Under the pieces are notes generated by a model, which saw only the letters and a program-made list of their open reading frames with translations, was not told the DNA's origin and ran no database searches. A DNA stretch of 64,000 bases from Peptococcaceae bacterium CEB3 (GTDB lineage Bacteria; Bacillota; Desulfitobacteriia; Desulfitobacteriales; Desulfitobacteriaceae), in assembly GCA_001029295.1 (NCBI GenBank), contig LDXJ01000048.1:1-64000 (forward strand), given 5' to 3'. Positions 1 to 7,798 of this stretch are shown here, in pieces; the stretch's first letter is position 1, and every line of letters starts with the position of its first letter. Both the position numbers and the translations under genes were made by a program.

Positions 1-622
1 TATCGTGCTCGATTGATCCGCAGTCATCTTGAGTTTGTCGAGAATTCCATCAACCACCTGGACACTATGCTAAATACGCTTGTTGCTCCTTATGAGAACG
101 CTATCCAGCTGCTTTGTACCATTCCCGGAGTTGACCGCACTTCTGCCATCACGATCATCTCCGAGATTGGTACCGACATGACCCACTTCACATCCTCCAA
201 GCGGCTCTGTTGCTGGGGCGGGGTTTAACGCCTGGCAACAAATGAATCTGCCGGCAAAAAGAAATCTGTACGCATCACGAGAGCTGGGGTTTACCTCAAA
301 CCCGCCCCTCGTTCAGGTTGCTCACGCTGCTGTCAAAGCGAAGGACAACCCTTACTACAGAATCAAGTATGAGCGCATTGCGAAGAGGCGTGGAAAGAAG
401 CGAGCCATTATCGCCATCGCTAGGATGATCCTCACAGCAATTTACCACATGCTTTCTACCGGCGAGGTTTTCAATCCCTGTGACCTCTACCAGGTCGATA
501 TGACAGTGGAATTGCGCGACAAGCAAAAGGAGAAAGCCCTGAAGCGTGCTGTCAGTCTGTTGATATCACAAGGGATTGTTCAAGCTTCGGATATTTTAGA
601 TTCTACTCTAAAGCCTGCCTAA
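1..622 (+). pseudogene. IS110-family transposase remnant, 3' part, multiply frameshifted
   Basis: The reading frame is open from the window edge and shows the C-terminal IS110/IS116/IS902 domain, with IPGVDRTSAITIISEIG and SKRLCCW. It stops at 226-228. The expected continuation (AGLTPGNNESAGKKK) can be recovered only by removing single extra bases from four short homopolymer runs between about 205 and 310, two G runs, one A run and one C run. After that the frame ending at 622 carries the normal C-terminus (VQVAHAAVKAKDNPYYRIKY and onward). IS110 enzymes are DEDD-type transposases. This copy cannot make an intact protein as written. Either it has decayed or these are assembly errors in homopolymers. 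No terminal inverted repeats are visible, as expected for IS110. Confidence 0.85.
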
Positions 623-706
623 AAAATTTTCGTTTTTTGCTCCAAGGGGTTAGTCCGCCTTTTTTTAGATTTCCTCTAAGTAATCAGCGATTCTATTGTT
701 TTCACG

Positions 707-928
707 CTAAACCATATCCGGCGCGGTTTGGGCAACCACGATGGCAGCCGCGAATAAAACATACACTACCCGGAAATTCGTAGCCATAGGGGAACTACTT
801 CTATGAGCAAACGTGAGTGCAGGTAGAATACCCATGGCCAAAATCGATATTGCAAAAATGCGCAGAGATCGTGGACTACCGAACAACTCAGCGATCTCTT
901 TCCACATGATTGTGATCAGATCAATCAT
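707..928 (-). pseudogene. ABC transporter permease, N-terminal stub
   Basis: This 73-residue frame starts with an ATG inside the end of the upstream ATPase gene (start and stop overlap as ATGATTGA), the usual translational coupling of an ABC-2 type permease to its ATPase. It has a short cytoplasmic start (KEIAELFGSPRSLRIFAISI) and two predicted membrane segments, then stops. ABC-2 permeases normally have about 250 to 400 residues and six segments, so this is a truncated or decayed copy. The break lies within 90 bases of the IS110 remnant, which suggests loss by insertion or rearrangement. It could instead be a genuine small membrane protein, but nothing supports that. Confidence 0.55.
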
Positions 929-1856
929 TTCCTTCCCCTCCCACCAATCGTAAATATTCCTCTTCCAATGAAACGTGCTCAGGAATCACGGCTCTGACAC
1001 CTATACGAGTGTCAACTAAGGTTGCTACAATGGTTTCAATGTCTGCCGGATCTGCAACAGTCACCCGCCATTCATTCCCACCCAGTGAACTTAACTGGGC
1101 ATCCTCCGGCAGTACTAGGTTTACGATTTTGTCAGGATCACAGCCTGATAACGTTAACCGGAAAGTAGGGATTCCTTGACTGCCAAGCTTATTCGGATCC
1201 CCTATGGCCACAAGACGCCCACTTTGGATGATAGCAACACGGTTGCAAATACGTTGCGCTTCCGCCAAAAGATGTGTGCAGAGAAAGATAGTTCGGCCCG
1301 ACTCTTGCGCCAAGGACACGAGCAATTCCCGCACCATTACGATGTTTGCCGGGTCGAGCCCCGCGGTAGGCTCGTCCAAGATTAGCATTTCAGGCTCCGC
1401 GATAAGTGCCCGCGCCAACCCCAGCTTTTGGCGCATGCCTTTGCTGAAGCCTGAAACACGGTCATTGCGCCGGTCCCATAAATCAACACGATGAAACGCT
1501 TCCTCCACCCGCTGTCGTTTCTCAGCTTCGGTGAGACGGGCAATCCGAGCCGCGAAATTGAGGTTTTGAAGAGCTGTGAGCCGATCATAAAGGCCTACAT
1601 TGTCCAACATGACCCCACATCGAGAGCGAACCAATCCGCCCTCGGAAATTGGATCCAGTCCCAATACTCGAATGGAGCCCGCTGATGGCCGAAGCATACC
1701 TACCATTATTCGGACCGTGGTGGTTTTGCCGGCTCCATTAGGTCCAAGAAATCCGAATACACTGCCGCGAGAAACACTGAATTCAAGATCGGAAACCGCT
1801 GTCCGCGCACCAAAACGCCGCGACAATCCGTGACATTCGACTGCTTGACTATCCAT
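921..1856 (-). CDS. ABC transporter ATP-binding protein
   Basis: A 311-residue ATPase that would power an ABC-2 type exporter. Walker A (GPNGAGKTT) is at residues 38-46, the signature (SGFSKGMRQK) near 135-144, Walker B (LILDEPTAGLD) at 158-168, and the H-loop histidine lies in LCTHLLAEA. A roughly 90-residue C-terminal extension follows, typical of the CcmA/DRA-type drug or lipid exporter ATPases. The start chosen is the ATG at 1856, with AAAGGGGTAG just upstream; a longer frame to 1901 lacks such a site. The partner permease downstream is only a stub, so the transporter is probably not functional unless a permease is encoded elsewhere. The substrate is unknown. Confidence 0.88.
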   Translation of the reverse strand: MDSQAVECHGLSRRFGARTAVSDLEFSVSRGSVFGFLGPNGAGKTTTVRIMVGMLRPSAGSIRVLGLDPISEGGLVRSRCGVMLDNVGLYDRLTALQNLNFAARIARLTEAEKRQRVEEAFHRVDLWDRRNDRVSGFSKGMRQKLGLARALIAEPEMLILDEPTAGLDPANIVMVRELLVSLAQESGRTIFLCTHLLAEAQRICNRVAIIQSGRLVAIGDPNKLGSQGIPTFRLTLSGCDPDKIVNLVLPEDAQLSSLGGNEWRVTVADPADIETIVATLVDTRIGVRAVIPEHVSLEEEYLRLVGGEGND

Positions 1857-1911
1857 GAATTCTACCCCTTTATTCTGAATCGCTACGACCCAATTAAACA
1901 ACTACTCTACC

Positions 1912-1941
1912 CGTATAAATTCCCCTATTTATCGATATCAA
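1912..1941 (-). promoter_or_regulatory. Putative sigma-A promoter of the ABC transporter genes
   Basis: On the minus strand TTGATA (1936-1941) and TATACG (1912-1917) are separated by 18 bases and lie about 55 bases upstream of the ATPase start. The -10 element is imperfect. Confidence 0.45.
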
Positions 1942-2037
1942 TGCGCCTTGTCCGTTGTCTGCCTGATTAACGTTGTTAGTATACACAGTCCGAAACGAGA
2001 CTTCTTTTGCGAGACGTTGAGCAGTAATTCCGATGAA

Positions 2038-3120
2038 TCAAAGAATCCTTGTCGCAAATGGGATTTTCCGAACCAGATAAGCAACTGCGAAAGAGAGTGG
2101 AACCCCGATGATCGCCACCAGACCGAATTTTAACAATTGCTCCAAATGAACCCCATGCAGCGCCCGAGCGAGAAAAACGATGACCGGAATATGAATTATG
2201 TATACAGTGAAAGCATGCTGAGACAAGAACCGACCGAGCCTTCCCTGCTGATCGAAGAATCGCCGAAAAAATATGATTAGGCCAAGGCACATTCCGATTG
2301 AAAATATAGAATCCCACAGGGCATAGATGCCGGACTGCCAGTGTCCGCCGCCAAGGAAGGCGCTATGACCGCTGAGAGCAAGGGGAAATAGGATAAGTGT
2401 TGCCGCCACCGCCATCCCGAAACCTACCTTACCCATCGAACTGGGGATTGTCCGGAACCAATCGCGATGAAAGGCTATCATCCCGATGACGAAAAAGCTT
2501 AGATACTGGGGGAGATAGGCTAGGGATGGGAAGCCAAGCACGGACTTACCCAATGGGAGAAAAGTACGAATCAGGTAACTAACCAACGCCAACACCAGTA
2601 TGAAGATTCCGATCATACGATAGGTTGGTAACTTGGTGTAGCTCGCCGAGGATTTTGTCTCCCTAGCCTGCTTATCAACCAATTCCGAACTCTTTGCCAA
2701 GACGTAGACCAAGTCGAAAACGAGCAGCATTACGGCAAACCATAATGGCCCAACCCCGATCAATTTGGGATACAAAATGGGACTCAGTATGAACGCAAAT
2801 ACAAGTGTAGGTATGCCGAGACGGAGCAATCTGTCCTTCATGAAAGTCTCCGCCCCTTTACGATTAAATGCAGCGGGAGTGAAATATCCCGAGATCAAAA
2901 AGAAGAAACCCATAAAATAAGACTGGTTAATGAGTTGAAATATAACCAGCACATATAATGATAGAACATCATGATAAGCAGGCTCCAAGTAGTAGAAACC
3001 AATATTTGCGGCATAGATAACAGCTATATGATGCAATACCACAAGGATCGTTAGCGCAACGCGAAGATGGTCTACGAAGAATAGGCGTTCTGACGATTTT
3101 TTCTTTGAATGATCGACCAT
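2038..3120 (-). CDS. Acyltransferase 3 family membrane protein
   Basis: A 360-residue integral membrane protein with about ten hydrophobic segments. The N-terminal RLFFVDHLRVALTILVVLHH is the characteristic start of acyltransferase family 3 (OafA/YrhL type), where an early arginine and histidine are thought to be functional, and RLLRLGIPTLVF is the conserved cytoplasmic loop. Family members move acetyl, succinyl or other acyl groups onto cell-surface sugars, lipids or exported small molecules. The start ATG has GGAGGAG eight bases upstream. It is transcribed alone, downstream of the SPFH operon on the same strand. The acceptor cannot be told from sequence. Confidence 0.85.
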   Translation of the reverse strand: MVDHSKKKSSERLFFVDHLRVALTILVVLHHIAVIYAANIGFYYLEPAYHDVLSLYVLVIFQLINQSYFMGFFFLISGYFTPAAFNRKGAETFMKDRLLRLGIPTLVFAFILSPILYPKLIGVGPLWFAVMLLVFDLVYVLAKSSELVDKQARETKSSASYTKLPTYRMIGIFILVLALVSYLIRTFLPLGKSVLGFPSLAYLPQYLSFFVIGMIAFHRDWFRTIPSSMGKVGFGMAVAATLILFPLALSGHSAFLGGGHWQSGIYALWDSIFSIGMCLGLIIFFRRFFDQQGRLGRFLSQHAFTVYIIHIPVIVFLARALHGVHLEQLLKFGLVAIIGVPLSFAVAYLVRKIPFATRIL

Positions 3121-3139
3121 AATATTTTCTCCTCCAACG

Positions 3140-3325
3140 CTATTGCAAACATTTACATTCTAAATTAACACAGCACTCACCCTCAAAAGACTTTAGCCCT
3201 CTCAAACCAGCTGCTAGCAAGGGCTTCAGGGAAACATGTTCGCCATCAAGCTCCGTGCCGTATACACGATAGCAGTCGTTGATCTTACCGCAAAAGGAGG
3301 ACAATGTTAACTTCGTTAAGCTCAC
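3140..3325 (-). CDS. Small hypothetical protein, cysteine-containing
   Basis: A 61-residue frame that starts with GTG, overlapping the stop of the ribbon-helix-helix gene by four bases (GTGA), an arrangement typical of translationally coupled genes. It has five cysteines, three of them clustered near the C-terminus (ECCVNLEC, then CKCLQ). I do not recognise a family. Against coding: a good promoter for the next gene lies inside its 3' third. For coding: the coupling overlap and the same orientation as the SPFH operon. Confidence 0.35.
   Translation of the reverse strand: MSLTKLTLSSFCGKINDCYRVYGTELDGEHVSLKPLLAAGLRGLKSFEGECCVNLECKCLQ
3157..3186 (-). promoter_or_regulatory. Putative promoter of the acyltransferase gene
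   Basis: Minus-strand TTGAGG (3181-3186) and TAGAAT (3157-3162) with an 18-base spacer, about 37 bases upstream of the acyltransferase start. It lies within the 3' end of the small cysteine-containing frame at 3140-3325. Confidence 0.5.
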
Positions 3326-3513
3326 TCGTCTCGGGAGTCGTTGGCAGCGAACCTTTTACTTTCATCACGTAAACGTCCGGCCCGCCGGGTCGCTTCACGC
3401 AGAAGGAATTCGATATGGGCATTGACGCTGCGGAATTCGTCAGCGGCCCATTGTTCTAATACATTATAGAGTATGGGGTCAAGGCGGAGAGGAAAATGTT
3501 TTTTTGCTGTCAA
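3322..3513 (-). CDS. Arc-type ribbon-helix-helix DNA-binding protein
   Basis: A 63-residue protein beginning with a polar strand ([10 protein letters not shown]) followed by two predicted helices ([14 protein letters not shown] and [14 protein letters not shown]), the layout of Arc/MetJ ribbon-helix-helix repressors that bind DNA as dimers. The TTG start has AGGTG about seven bases upstream. It lies 57 bases behind the SPFH gene on the same strand and is probably co-transcribed with it. Small Arc-like proteins next to SPFH genes recur in Gram-positive genomes. It is the best candidate to bind the phased TGATAT repeats at the operon promoter, which would make it an autorepressor; that link is inference. 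Confidence 0.75.
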   Translation of the reverse strand: MTAKKHFPLRLDPILYNVLEQWAADEFRSVNAHIEFLLREATRRAGRLRDESKRFAANDSRDE

Positions 3514-3570
3514 GAGCCAACACCTGTTTCCGCTAAAGTTCGTTTGTCCAAAATTTGAAGCCGACCTTCC

Positions 3571-4410
3571 TCAATAAACTGTTCCCGTGTTGATCACCGG
3601 CTGGGCCGAACGCTCTGAGACAATAGCCACTAGCAAATTGTTAATCATGGTCGCTTTACGCTCGTCATCCAGATCGACGACCTTCTCTTTTTCAAGCCGT
3701 TCAATAGCCATTTGTACCATGCCAACCGCTCCTTCAACTATTTTTTGCCTGGCGGCCAATATGGCGCTGGCTTGTTGGCGTTGCAGCATAGCGCCCGCTA
3801 TTTCAGTCGCGTAAGCCAAGTGGGTGAGACGTGCCTCGGAAACTTCTACTCCGGCCAGGGCGAGGCGTTGTTGCAGTTCAAGGGCAAGTTCCTTTGCCAC
3901 CTCTTCTGCATTGCCGCGCAGGGAGTATCCTTCCTGTTCAAAAAGATCGTAAGGATAACGGCTGGCCACGTGCCGCAGAGCTGTTTCGCTCTGGATCTCC
4001 ACAAACTGTTCGTATTTGTCAACGTCAAAAACAGCTTTTGCGGTGTCAACTACCTTGAAGACGATAACTGCCGCGATCTCCACAGGATTTCCTTCGGTAT
4101 CGTTAACTTTTAGAGTTTTGCTGTTAAAATTGCGCATTCTTAGGGAAACTCCCTTTCGGGCGGAGAAAGGTATTGTTAACCAGAGCCCAGGTTGACGAAT
4201 TGTCCCAATGTAACTGCCGAAGAAAACAACGACAGCGGCTTTATTCGGCTGGACAACCCTGACGCCGCTGGCCAGGATAATGCTTGCCGCGAGTACGACA
4301 ATGCCCCAAAGATTGGCCTTAGTCAGCATCAAAATCCCAGACAGAATTAGAGCCAAAACAAGAATCAACCCAGCATAACCGTTTGTGGCCCAAGCTTTAT
4401 GTTCTTTCAT
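3571..4410 (-). CDS. SPFH (band 7/stomatin-like) membrane protein
   Basis: A 279-residue protein with two N-terminal membrane segments (about residues 12-30 and 35-50) followed by an SPFH/band 7 domain, recognisable from [28 protein letters not shown] and the [18 protein letters not shown] strand, and a helical C-terminal part ([20 protein letters not shown]). SPFH proteins form membrane-bound oligomeric cages linked to membrane microdomains, proteases or stress responses. The ATG follows a strong GGGGGAGGG site. It is the first gene of an operon with a ribbon-helix-helix protein. Its specific role here is unknown. Confidence 0.9.
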   Translation of the reverse strand: MKEHKAWATNGYAGLILVLALILSGILMLTKANLWGIVVLAASIILASGVRVVQPNKAAVVVFFGSYIGTIRQPGLWLTIPFSARKGVSLRMRNFNSKTLKVNDTEGNPVEIAAVIVFKVVDTAKAVFDVDKYEQFVEIQSETALRHVASRYPYDLFEQEGYSLRGNAEEVAKELALELQQRLALAGVEVSEARLTHLAYATEIAGAMLQRQQASAILAARQKIVEGAVGMVQMAIERLEKEKVVDLDDERKATMINNLLVAIVSERSAQPVINTGTVY

Positions 4411-4432
4411 GCACAGACCCTCCCCCGTACTT

Positions 4433-4460
4433 ATATCAGATTTATATCAGTATGATATCA
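4433..4460. promoter_or_regulatory. Operator candidate: three TGATAT repeats at exact 11-bp spacing
   Basis: ATATCA (TGATAT on the minus strand) occurs at 4433, 4444 and 4455, exactly 11 bases apart; the last copy extends to the palindrome TGATATCA at 4453-4460. The set covers the -10 region and the first transcribed bases of the SPFH promoter, so bound protein would block transcription. One-turn phasing suits cooperative binding by a ribbon-helix-helix repressor such as the one encoded in the operon. Confidence 0.6.
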
Positions 4461-4480
4461 TCGATGGAACGATATGTCAA
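4452..4480 (-). promoter_or_regulatory. Sigma-A promoter of the SPFH operon
   Basis: Minus-strand TTGACA (4475-4480), a 17-base spacer and TATCAT (4452-4457): near-consensus, about 42 bases upstream of the SPFH start codon. Confidence 0.75.
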
Positions 4481-4490
4481 TAGGATAGTA

Positions 4491-4521
4491 GGGACCAAAG
4501 GATTGCTTGCGGTCCCTTTTT
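4491..4521 (+). terminator. Intrinsic terminator-like hairpin with no obvious upstream gene
   Basis: GGGACC (4491-4496) pairs with GGTCCC (4511-4516) and is followed by TTTTT, oriented on the plus strand. The nearest gene to the left is transcribed the other way, so its source transcript is unclear. It may be an attenuator in the hydrogenase leader or insulate that operon. Confidence 0.5.
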
Positions 4522-4659
4522 CGCGTTTTTCGCCCCCAAAAAATGTACGAGCTCATAATCGCAAGTTTGTTCTGACCGGCGGAGAAGGCGGAGAAATTGT
4601 CATAAACGGCTCGAGATTGGGCATACTAACCGGGATTTTTTCGGACTGGAGAGATGTTG

Positions 4660-5454
4660 ATGAGTCACCGTGAACCGGGTCAGACAAAGGAGGAGCTCGA
4701 GACCCAAGGGACCGTGCCGGGGCGTGTCGCATTTGAGACCGGATTCCCTTTCGGTGAAAGGGGGTCCCAACCTCTCGTTAAAGCCGGACAGGAAATTGAA
4801 AGAGCGCATCCGGACGAGAGGAATGGGTCGGAAGGCAAAAGAGAGCGTCTTGGCGAGAGGAATGGGGCGGAAGGGGAAAAGGAGCGTCGGGGCGAGAGGG
4901 ATAGGGTGGAAGGTGAAAGGGCGAACCCTGATAAGAGGGGCAAGACGAAAAATGAAGGGCCGCAGCCGCCGGAAACGGGAGACGAGGGCGTGAATCGGCA
5001 GTTTGCGCTTTTGGATGAGTTTGTGGCTTCACTCCCGTACAAAAAGGAAAATCTTATCGCCATTTTGCATCGCGCCCAGGAGATTTTCGGCTCTCTGCCG
5101 GAGGACGTTCAGATGCACATCGCCTACCTCCTGGATATTCCGGCGGCTAAGGTATATGGGGTGGTCAGTTTTTACTCTTTCTTTACCATGAAAGCGCGGG
5201 GGCGCCATGTCGTAAATGTGTGCACCGGGACGGCCTGCTTTGTTCGTGGCGCGGCCAAAATCCAGCTGGAAGTGGAAAAACAGTTGGGAATTAAAACTGG
5301 GGAGACCACCGAAGACGGTCTTTTCACCTTGGAATCTTTGCGCTGTGTGGGAGCCTGCGGCTTAGCGCCCGTGCTGGTGGTCGACGGCAAAGTATACGGG
5401 AAAGTGGAGGTCGGTCAGGTGAAAGAGATCTTAGGGGAATACCGCCGGAAGTGA
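4660..5454 (+). CDS. hydC: [FeFe] hydrogenase subunit, NuoE-like (HydC/HndA type)
   Basis: A 264-residue protein whose C-terminal 150 residues are a NuoE-type thioredoxin-fold [2Fe-2S] domain, with cluster cysteines near residues 188, 193, 229 and 233 (VCTGTAC and RCVGAC). In electron-bifurcating hydrogenases this subunit joins HydB and HydA, in NAD- and ferredoxin-linked hydrogen turnover in the cytoplasm. The family is usually about 150 to 170 residues; here about 105 extra N-terminal residues form a highly charged region with three 13-residue repeats. The ATG at 4660 is preferred because GGAG then sits nine bases upstream; an ATG six bases earlier is in the same frame. It is the first gene of the hydrogenase cluster, 250 bases before hydB. 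Confidence 0.9.
   Translation: MSHREPGQTKEELETQGTVPGRVAFETGFPFGERGSQPLVKAGQEIERAHPDERNGSEGKRERLGERNGAEGEKERRGERDRVEGERANPDKRGKTKNEGPQPPETGDEGVNRQFALLDEFVASLPYKKENLIAILHRAQEIFGSLPEDVQMHIAYLLDIPAAKVYGVVSFYSFFTMKARGRHVVNVCTGTACFVRGAAKIQLEVEKQLGIKTGETTEDGLFTLESLRCVGACGLAPVLVVDGKVYGKVEVGQVKEILGEYRRK
4816..4932 (+). repeat. Three 39-bp in-frame tandem repeats in hydC
   Basis: Three units of 39 bases (13 codons), of the type ERNGAEGEKERRG, with the third diverged. They lie entirely in the N-terminal extension, outside the conserved domain. Confidence 0.85.
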
Positions 5455-5704
5455 GGTTAGCTGCCCTACCGGGGAGCGTAAGGGGCCGCTCAACGGAGCG
5501 CTCGAAATGCTGCGGCAGGCGCGCCCGTTATGGCATCCGGGCTGACGGGCAGGTCGTTGGGACAGGTCGGAATGCTGTGGAAGCCTGGCTCGGCGGTCCG
5601 GCTGGATTACCGTGAAGCGATGGTTAGCGGCCTTGCCGGGGTATCCTAAGGCCCAATCAGCGGCTTTACCGAAACACCGTGGTGGTGAAGGAGAGGAAAA
5701 ATGA

Positions 5705-7780
5705 ATGCGGCTCGAATCAATAGACGCTTTGAATCGGCTCAGAGATGAATCGCAAAGGCTAATCGAGGTGCGGGGAAAGGCCCGAATCGATCCCTGGGAG
5801 CGGCAAATGGAGTCTATCCCTGAGGGAGTCGGGACGGAGAAACCGGAGCCTATTCCCGAGGCTGCCGGGACGGAGACGATGGAATCTGTTCCCGAGGGCG
5901 TAGGGGCGGAGAAAACGGAGTCTGCCCCCGAGGTTGCCGGGGTGAAGAAGGATGAGGAAAAACCCGTGCCGGCAGGGGGCGCGGTCCCTAAGGAGCGGGC
6001 CAAAGGGGAAATGACCGTTTTGGTCTGCGGCGGGACCGGCTGTCAAGCCGCCGACAGTGAAGAGATCATAGCTCGGTTGAGAAAAGAACTGGCGGCGCGC
6101 CAAATGCAAGACCGCGTCCGGGTAGTGAAAACGGGCTGTTTCGGTTTCTGTGAGAAGGGACCGATCGTGGAAATTCATCCCGACGATGTGTTCTACATCG
6201 AGGTGTCGCCTGACGATGTACCGGCTATTGTGGAAGAACATCTCAGGCAGGGGCGCTACCTGGAGCGGCTGCTTTATGTCAATCCGGTCAATGGGGAGAG
6301 GCTGGAACGCAACCTTCCCTTTTATCACCGCCAATTGCGGATTGCTTTGCGCCATTGCGGCCTAATAGCTCCCGAAGATGTGAAGGAGTATACTGCTTTA
6401 GGGGGATACCAGGCCCTGGCGAAAGCGCTCTTTCAGATGAAGCCGAGTGAGGTGATCGCCGAGATCCGGGCCAGCGGCCTGAGAGGACGCGGCGGGGGCG
6501 GTTTTTCCACGGGGTTGAAGTGGGAGCTCATGAGCCGGGCGGAGGGAGGACAGCGCTACATCATCTGCAACGCGGATGAAGGGGATCCCGGAGCTTTTAT
6601 GGACCGTTCCATCCTGGAAGGGGATCCGAACAGTGTTTTGGAGGGTATGGCCCTGGCGGGGTACGCGGTGGGGGCTACGCACGGTTTTATCTACATCCGG
6701 GCCGAATATCCGCTGGCCGTGCACAGATTGCAGACAGCGATCCGGCAGGCCACGGGCTATGGTTTATTGGGCGAGAGAATTCTGGGCAGCGATTTTAGCT
6801 TTGGTATCGAGATCAAGTATGGGGCAGGCGCCTTTGTCTGCGGTGAGGAGACGGCTCTGATTCACTCTATTGAAGGTGGCAGGGGTGAACCATCTGTGAA
6901 GCCGCCGTACCCGGCGCAAGAGGGCCTCTGGGGAAAGCCTACCTGTGTGAACAATGTCGAAACCCTGGCCAATGTTCCGATCATTATTGAACGCGGTGCC
7001 CACTGGTATGCCGAGATAGGCACTGAAAAGAGCAAAGGAACGAAAGTCTTTGCCCTGGCCGGGAAAGTGAACAACGTCGGGTTGGTGGAGGTCCCCATGG
7101 GGACAACTTTGCGGGAGATCATCTTTGATATCGGGGGAGGTGTCAAACACGGCAAACAGTTCAAAGCGGCCCAGACGGGCGGGCCTTCGGGAGGGTGCAT
7201 TCCGGCCCAGTGTCTGGATACCCCCATTGACTACGAGTCCCTGCTGGGTATCGGTTCCATGATGGGGTCGGGCGGACTGATCGTTCTGGACGAGGATGAT
7301 TGCATGGTCAATATGGCGAAATTTTACTTGGAGTTCACAGTCGATGAATCCTGTGGACGCTGTACGGCTTGCAGGGTTGGGACCAAACGCTTGTACGAGA
7401 TTCTCAACCGGATCACGGAGGGTAAGGGTGAACCCGAAGATTTGGACCGTCTCACTGAGCTCGGGGGTATTATCAAAGACGCTTCTCTCTGCGGGTTGGG
7501 TCAGAGTGCCCCCAACCCGGTGCTGTCAACCCTGAAGTATTTCCGGGATGAATATGTGGCCCATATCGTGGAAAAACGCTGCCCGGCCGGGGTCTGCGAG
7601 GCTTTAGCCCGCTACACGATCACGGAAAAATGCATTGGCTGCACTGTTTGTGCCAAGAACTGTCCGGTCAGCTGTATTGCGGGTTCCCCCAAAAAGCAGC
7701 ACGTGATCGACCAAGAGCGCTGCATCCGCTGTGGGACTTGCCAGGCCAAGTGTCCGGTCGACGCGATTGTCAGGAAATAG
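5705..7780 (+). CDS. hydB: [FeFe] hydrogenase subunit, NuoF-like flavoprotein (HydB/HndC type)
   Basis: A 691-residue subunit that binds NAD(H) and FMN. In order: a repeat-bearing N-terminal extension (to about 100), a thioredoxin-like [2Fe-2S] domain (cysteines 108, 113, 145, 149), the NuoF FMN/NADH fold (GRGGGGFSTGLKW near 257, NADEGDPGAF), an SLBB segment, the NuoF [4Fe-4S] site (SCGRCTAC near 549) and a C-terminal two-cluster ferredoxin (KCIGCTVCAKNCP and RCIRCGTCQAKCP, about 640-690). This is the normal layout of bifurcating hydrogenase HydB apart from the extension. The ATG at 5705 follows GGAGAGG; an overlapping ATG at 5701 runs quickly into a stop. HydA follows after 18 bases. Confidence 0.93.
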   Translation: MRLESIDALNRLRDESQRLIEVRGKARIDPWERQMESIPEGVGTEKPEPIPEAAGTETMESVPEGVGAEKTESAPEVAGVKKDEEKPVPAGGAVPKERAKGEMTVLVCGGTGCQAADSEEIIARLRKELAARQMQDRVRVVKTGCFGFCEKGPIVEIHPDDVFYIEVSPDDVPAIVEEHLRQGRYLERLLYVNPVNGERLERNLPFYHRQLRIALRHCGLIAPEDVKEYTALGGYQALAKALFQMKPSEVIAEIRASGLRGRGGGGFSTGLKWELMSRAEGGQRYIICNADEGDPGAFMDRSILEGDPNSVLEGMALAGYAVGATHGFIYIRAEYPLAVHRLQTAIRQATGYGLLGERILGSDFSFGIEIKYGAGAFVCGEETALIHSIEGGRGEPSVKPPYPAQEGLWGKPTCVNNVETLANVPIIIERGAHWYAEIGTEKSKGTKVFALAGKVNNVGLVEVPMGTTLREIIFDIGGGVKHGKQFKAAQTGGPSGGCIPAQCLDTPIDYESLLGIGSMMGSGGLIVLDEDDCMVNMAKFYLEFTVDESCGRCTACRVGTKRLYEILNRITEGKGEPEDLDRLTELGGIIKDASLCGLGQSAPNPVLSTLKYFRDEYVAHIVEKRCPAGVCEALARYTITEKCIGCTVCAKNCPVSCIAGSPKKQHVIDQERCIRCGTCQAKCPVDAIVRK
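5810..5953 (+). repeat. Four 36-bp in-frame tandem repeats in hydB
   Basis: Four units of 36 bases coding for 12-residue repeats (ESIPEGVGTEKP, EPIPEAAGTETM, ESVPEGVGAEKT, ESAPEVAGVKKD). They lie in the extension before the thioredoxin-like domain. The unit is unrelated to the 39-bp unit in the neighbouring hydC. Confidence 0.85.
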
Positions 7781-7798
7781 GGAGAGGAAGGAAACGGG

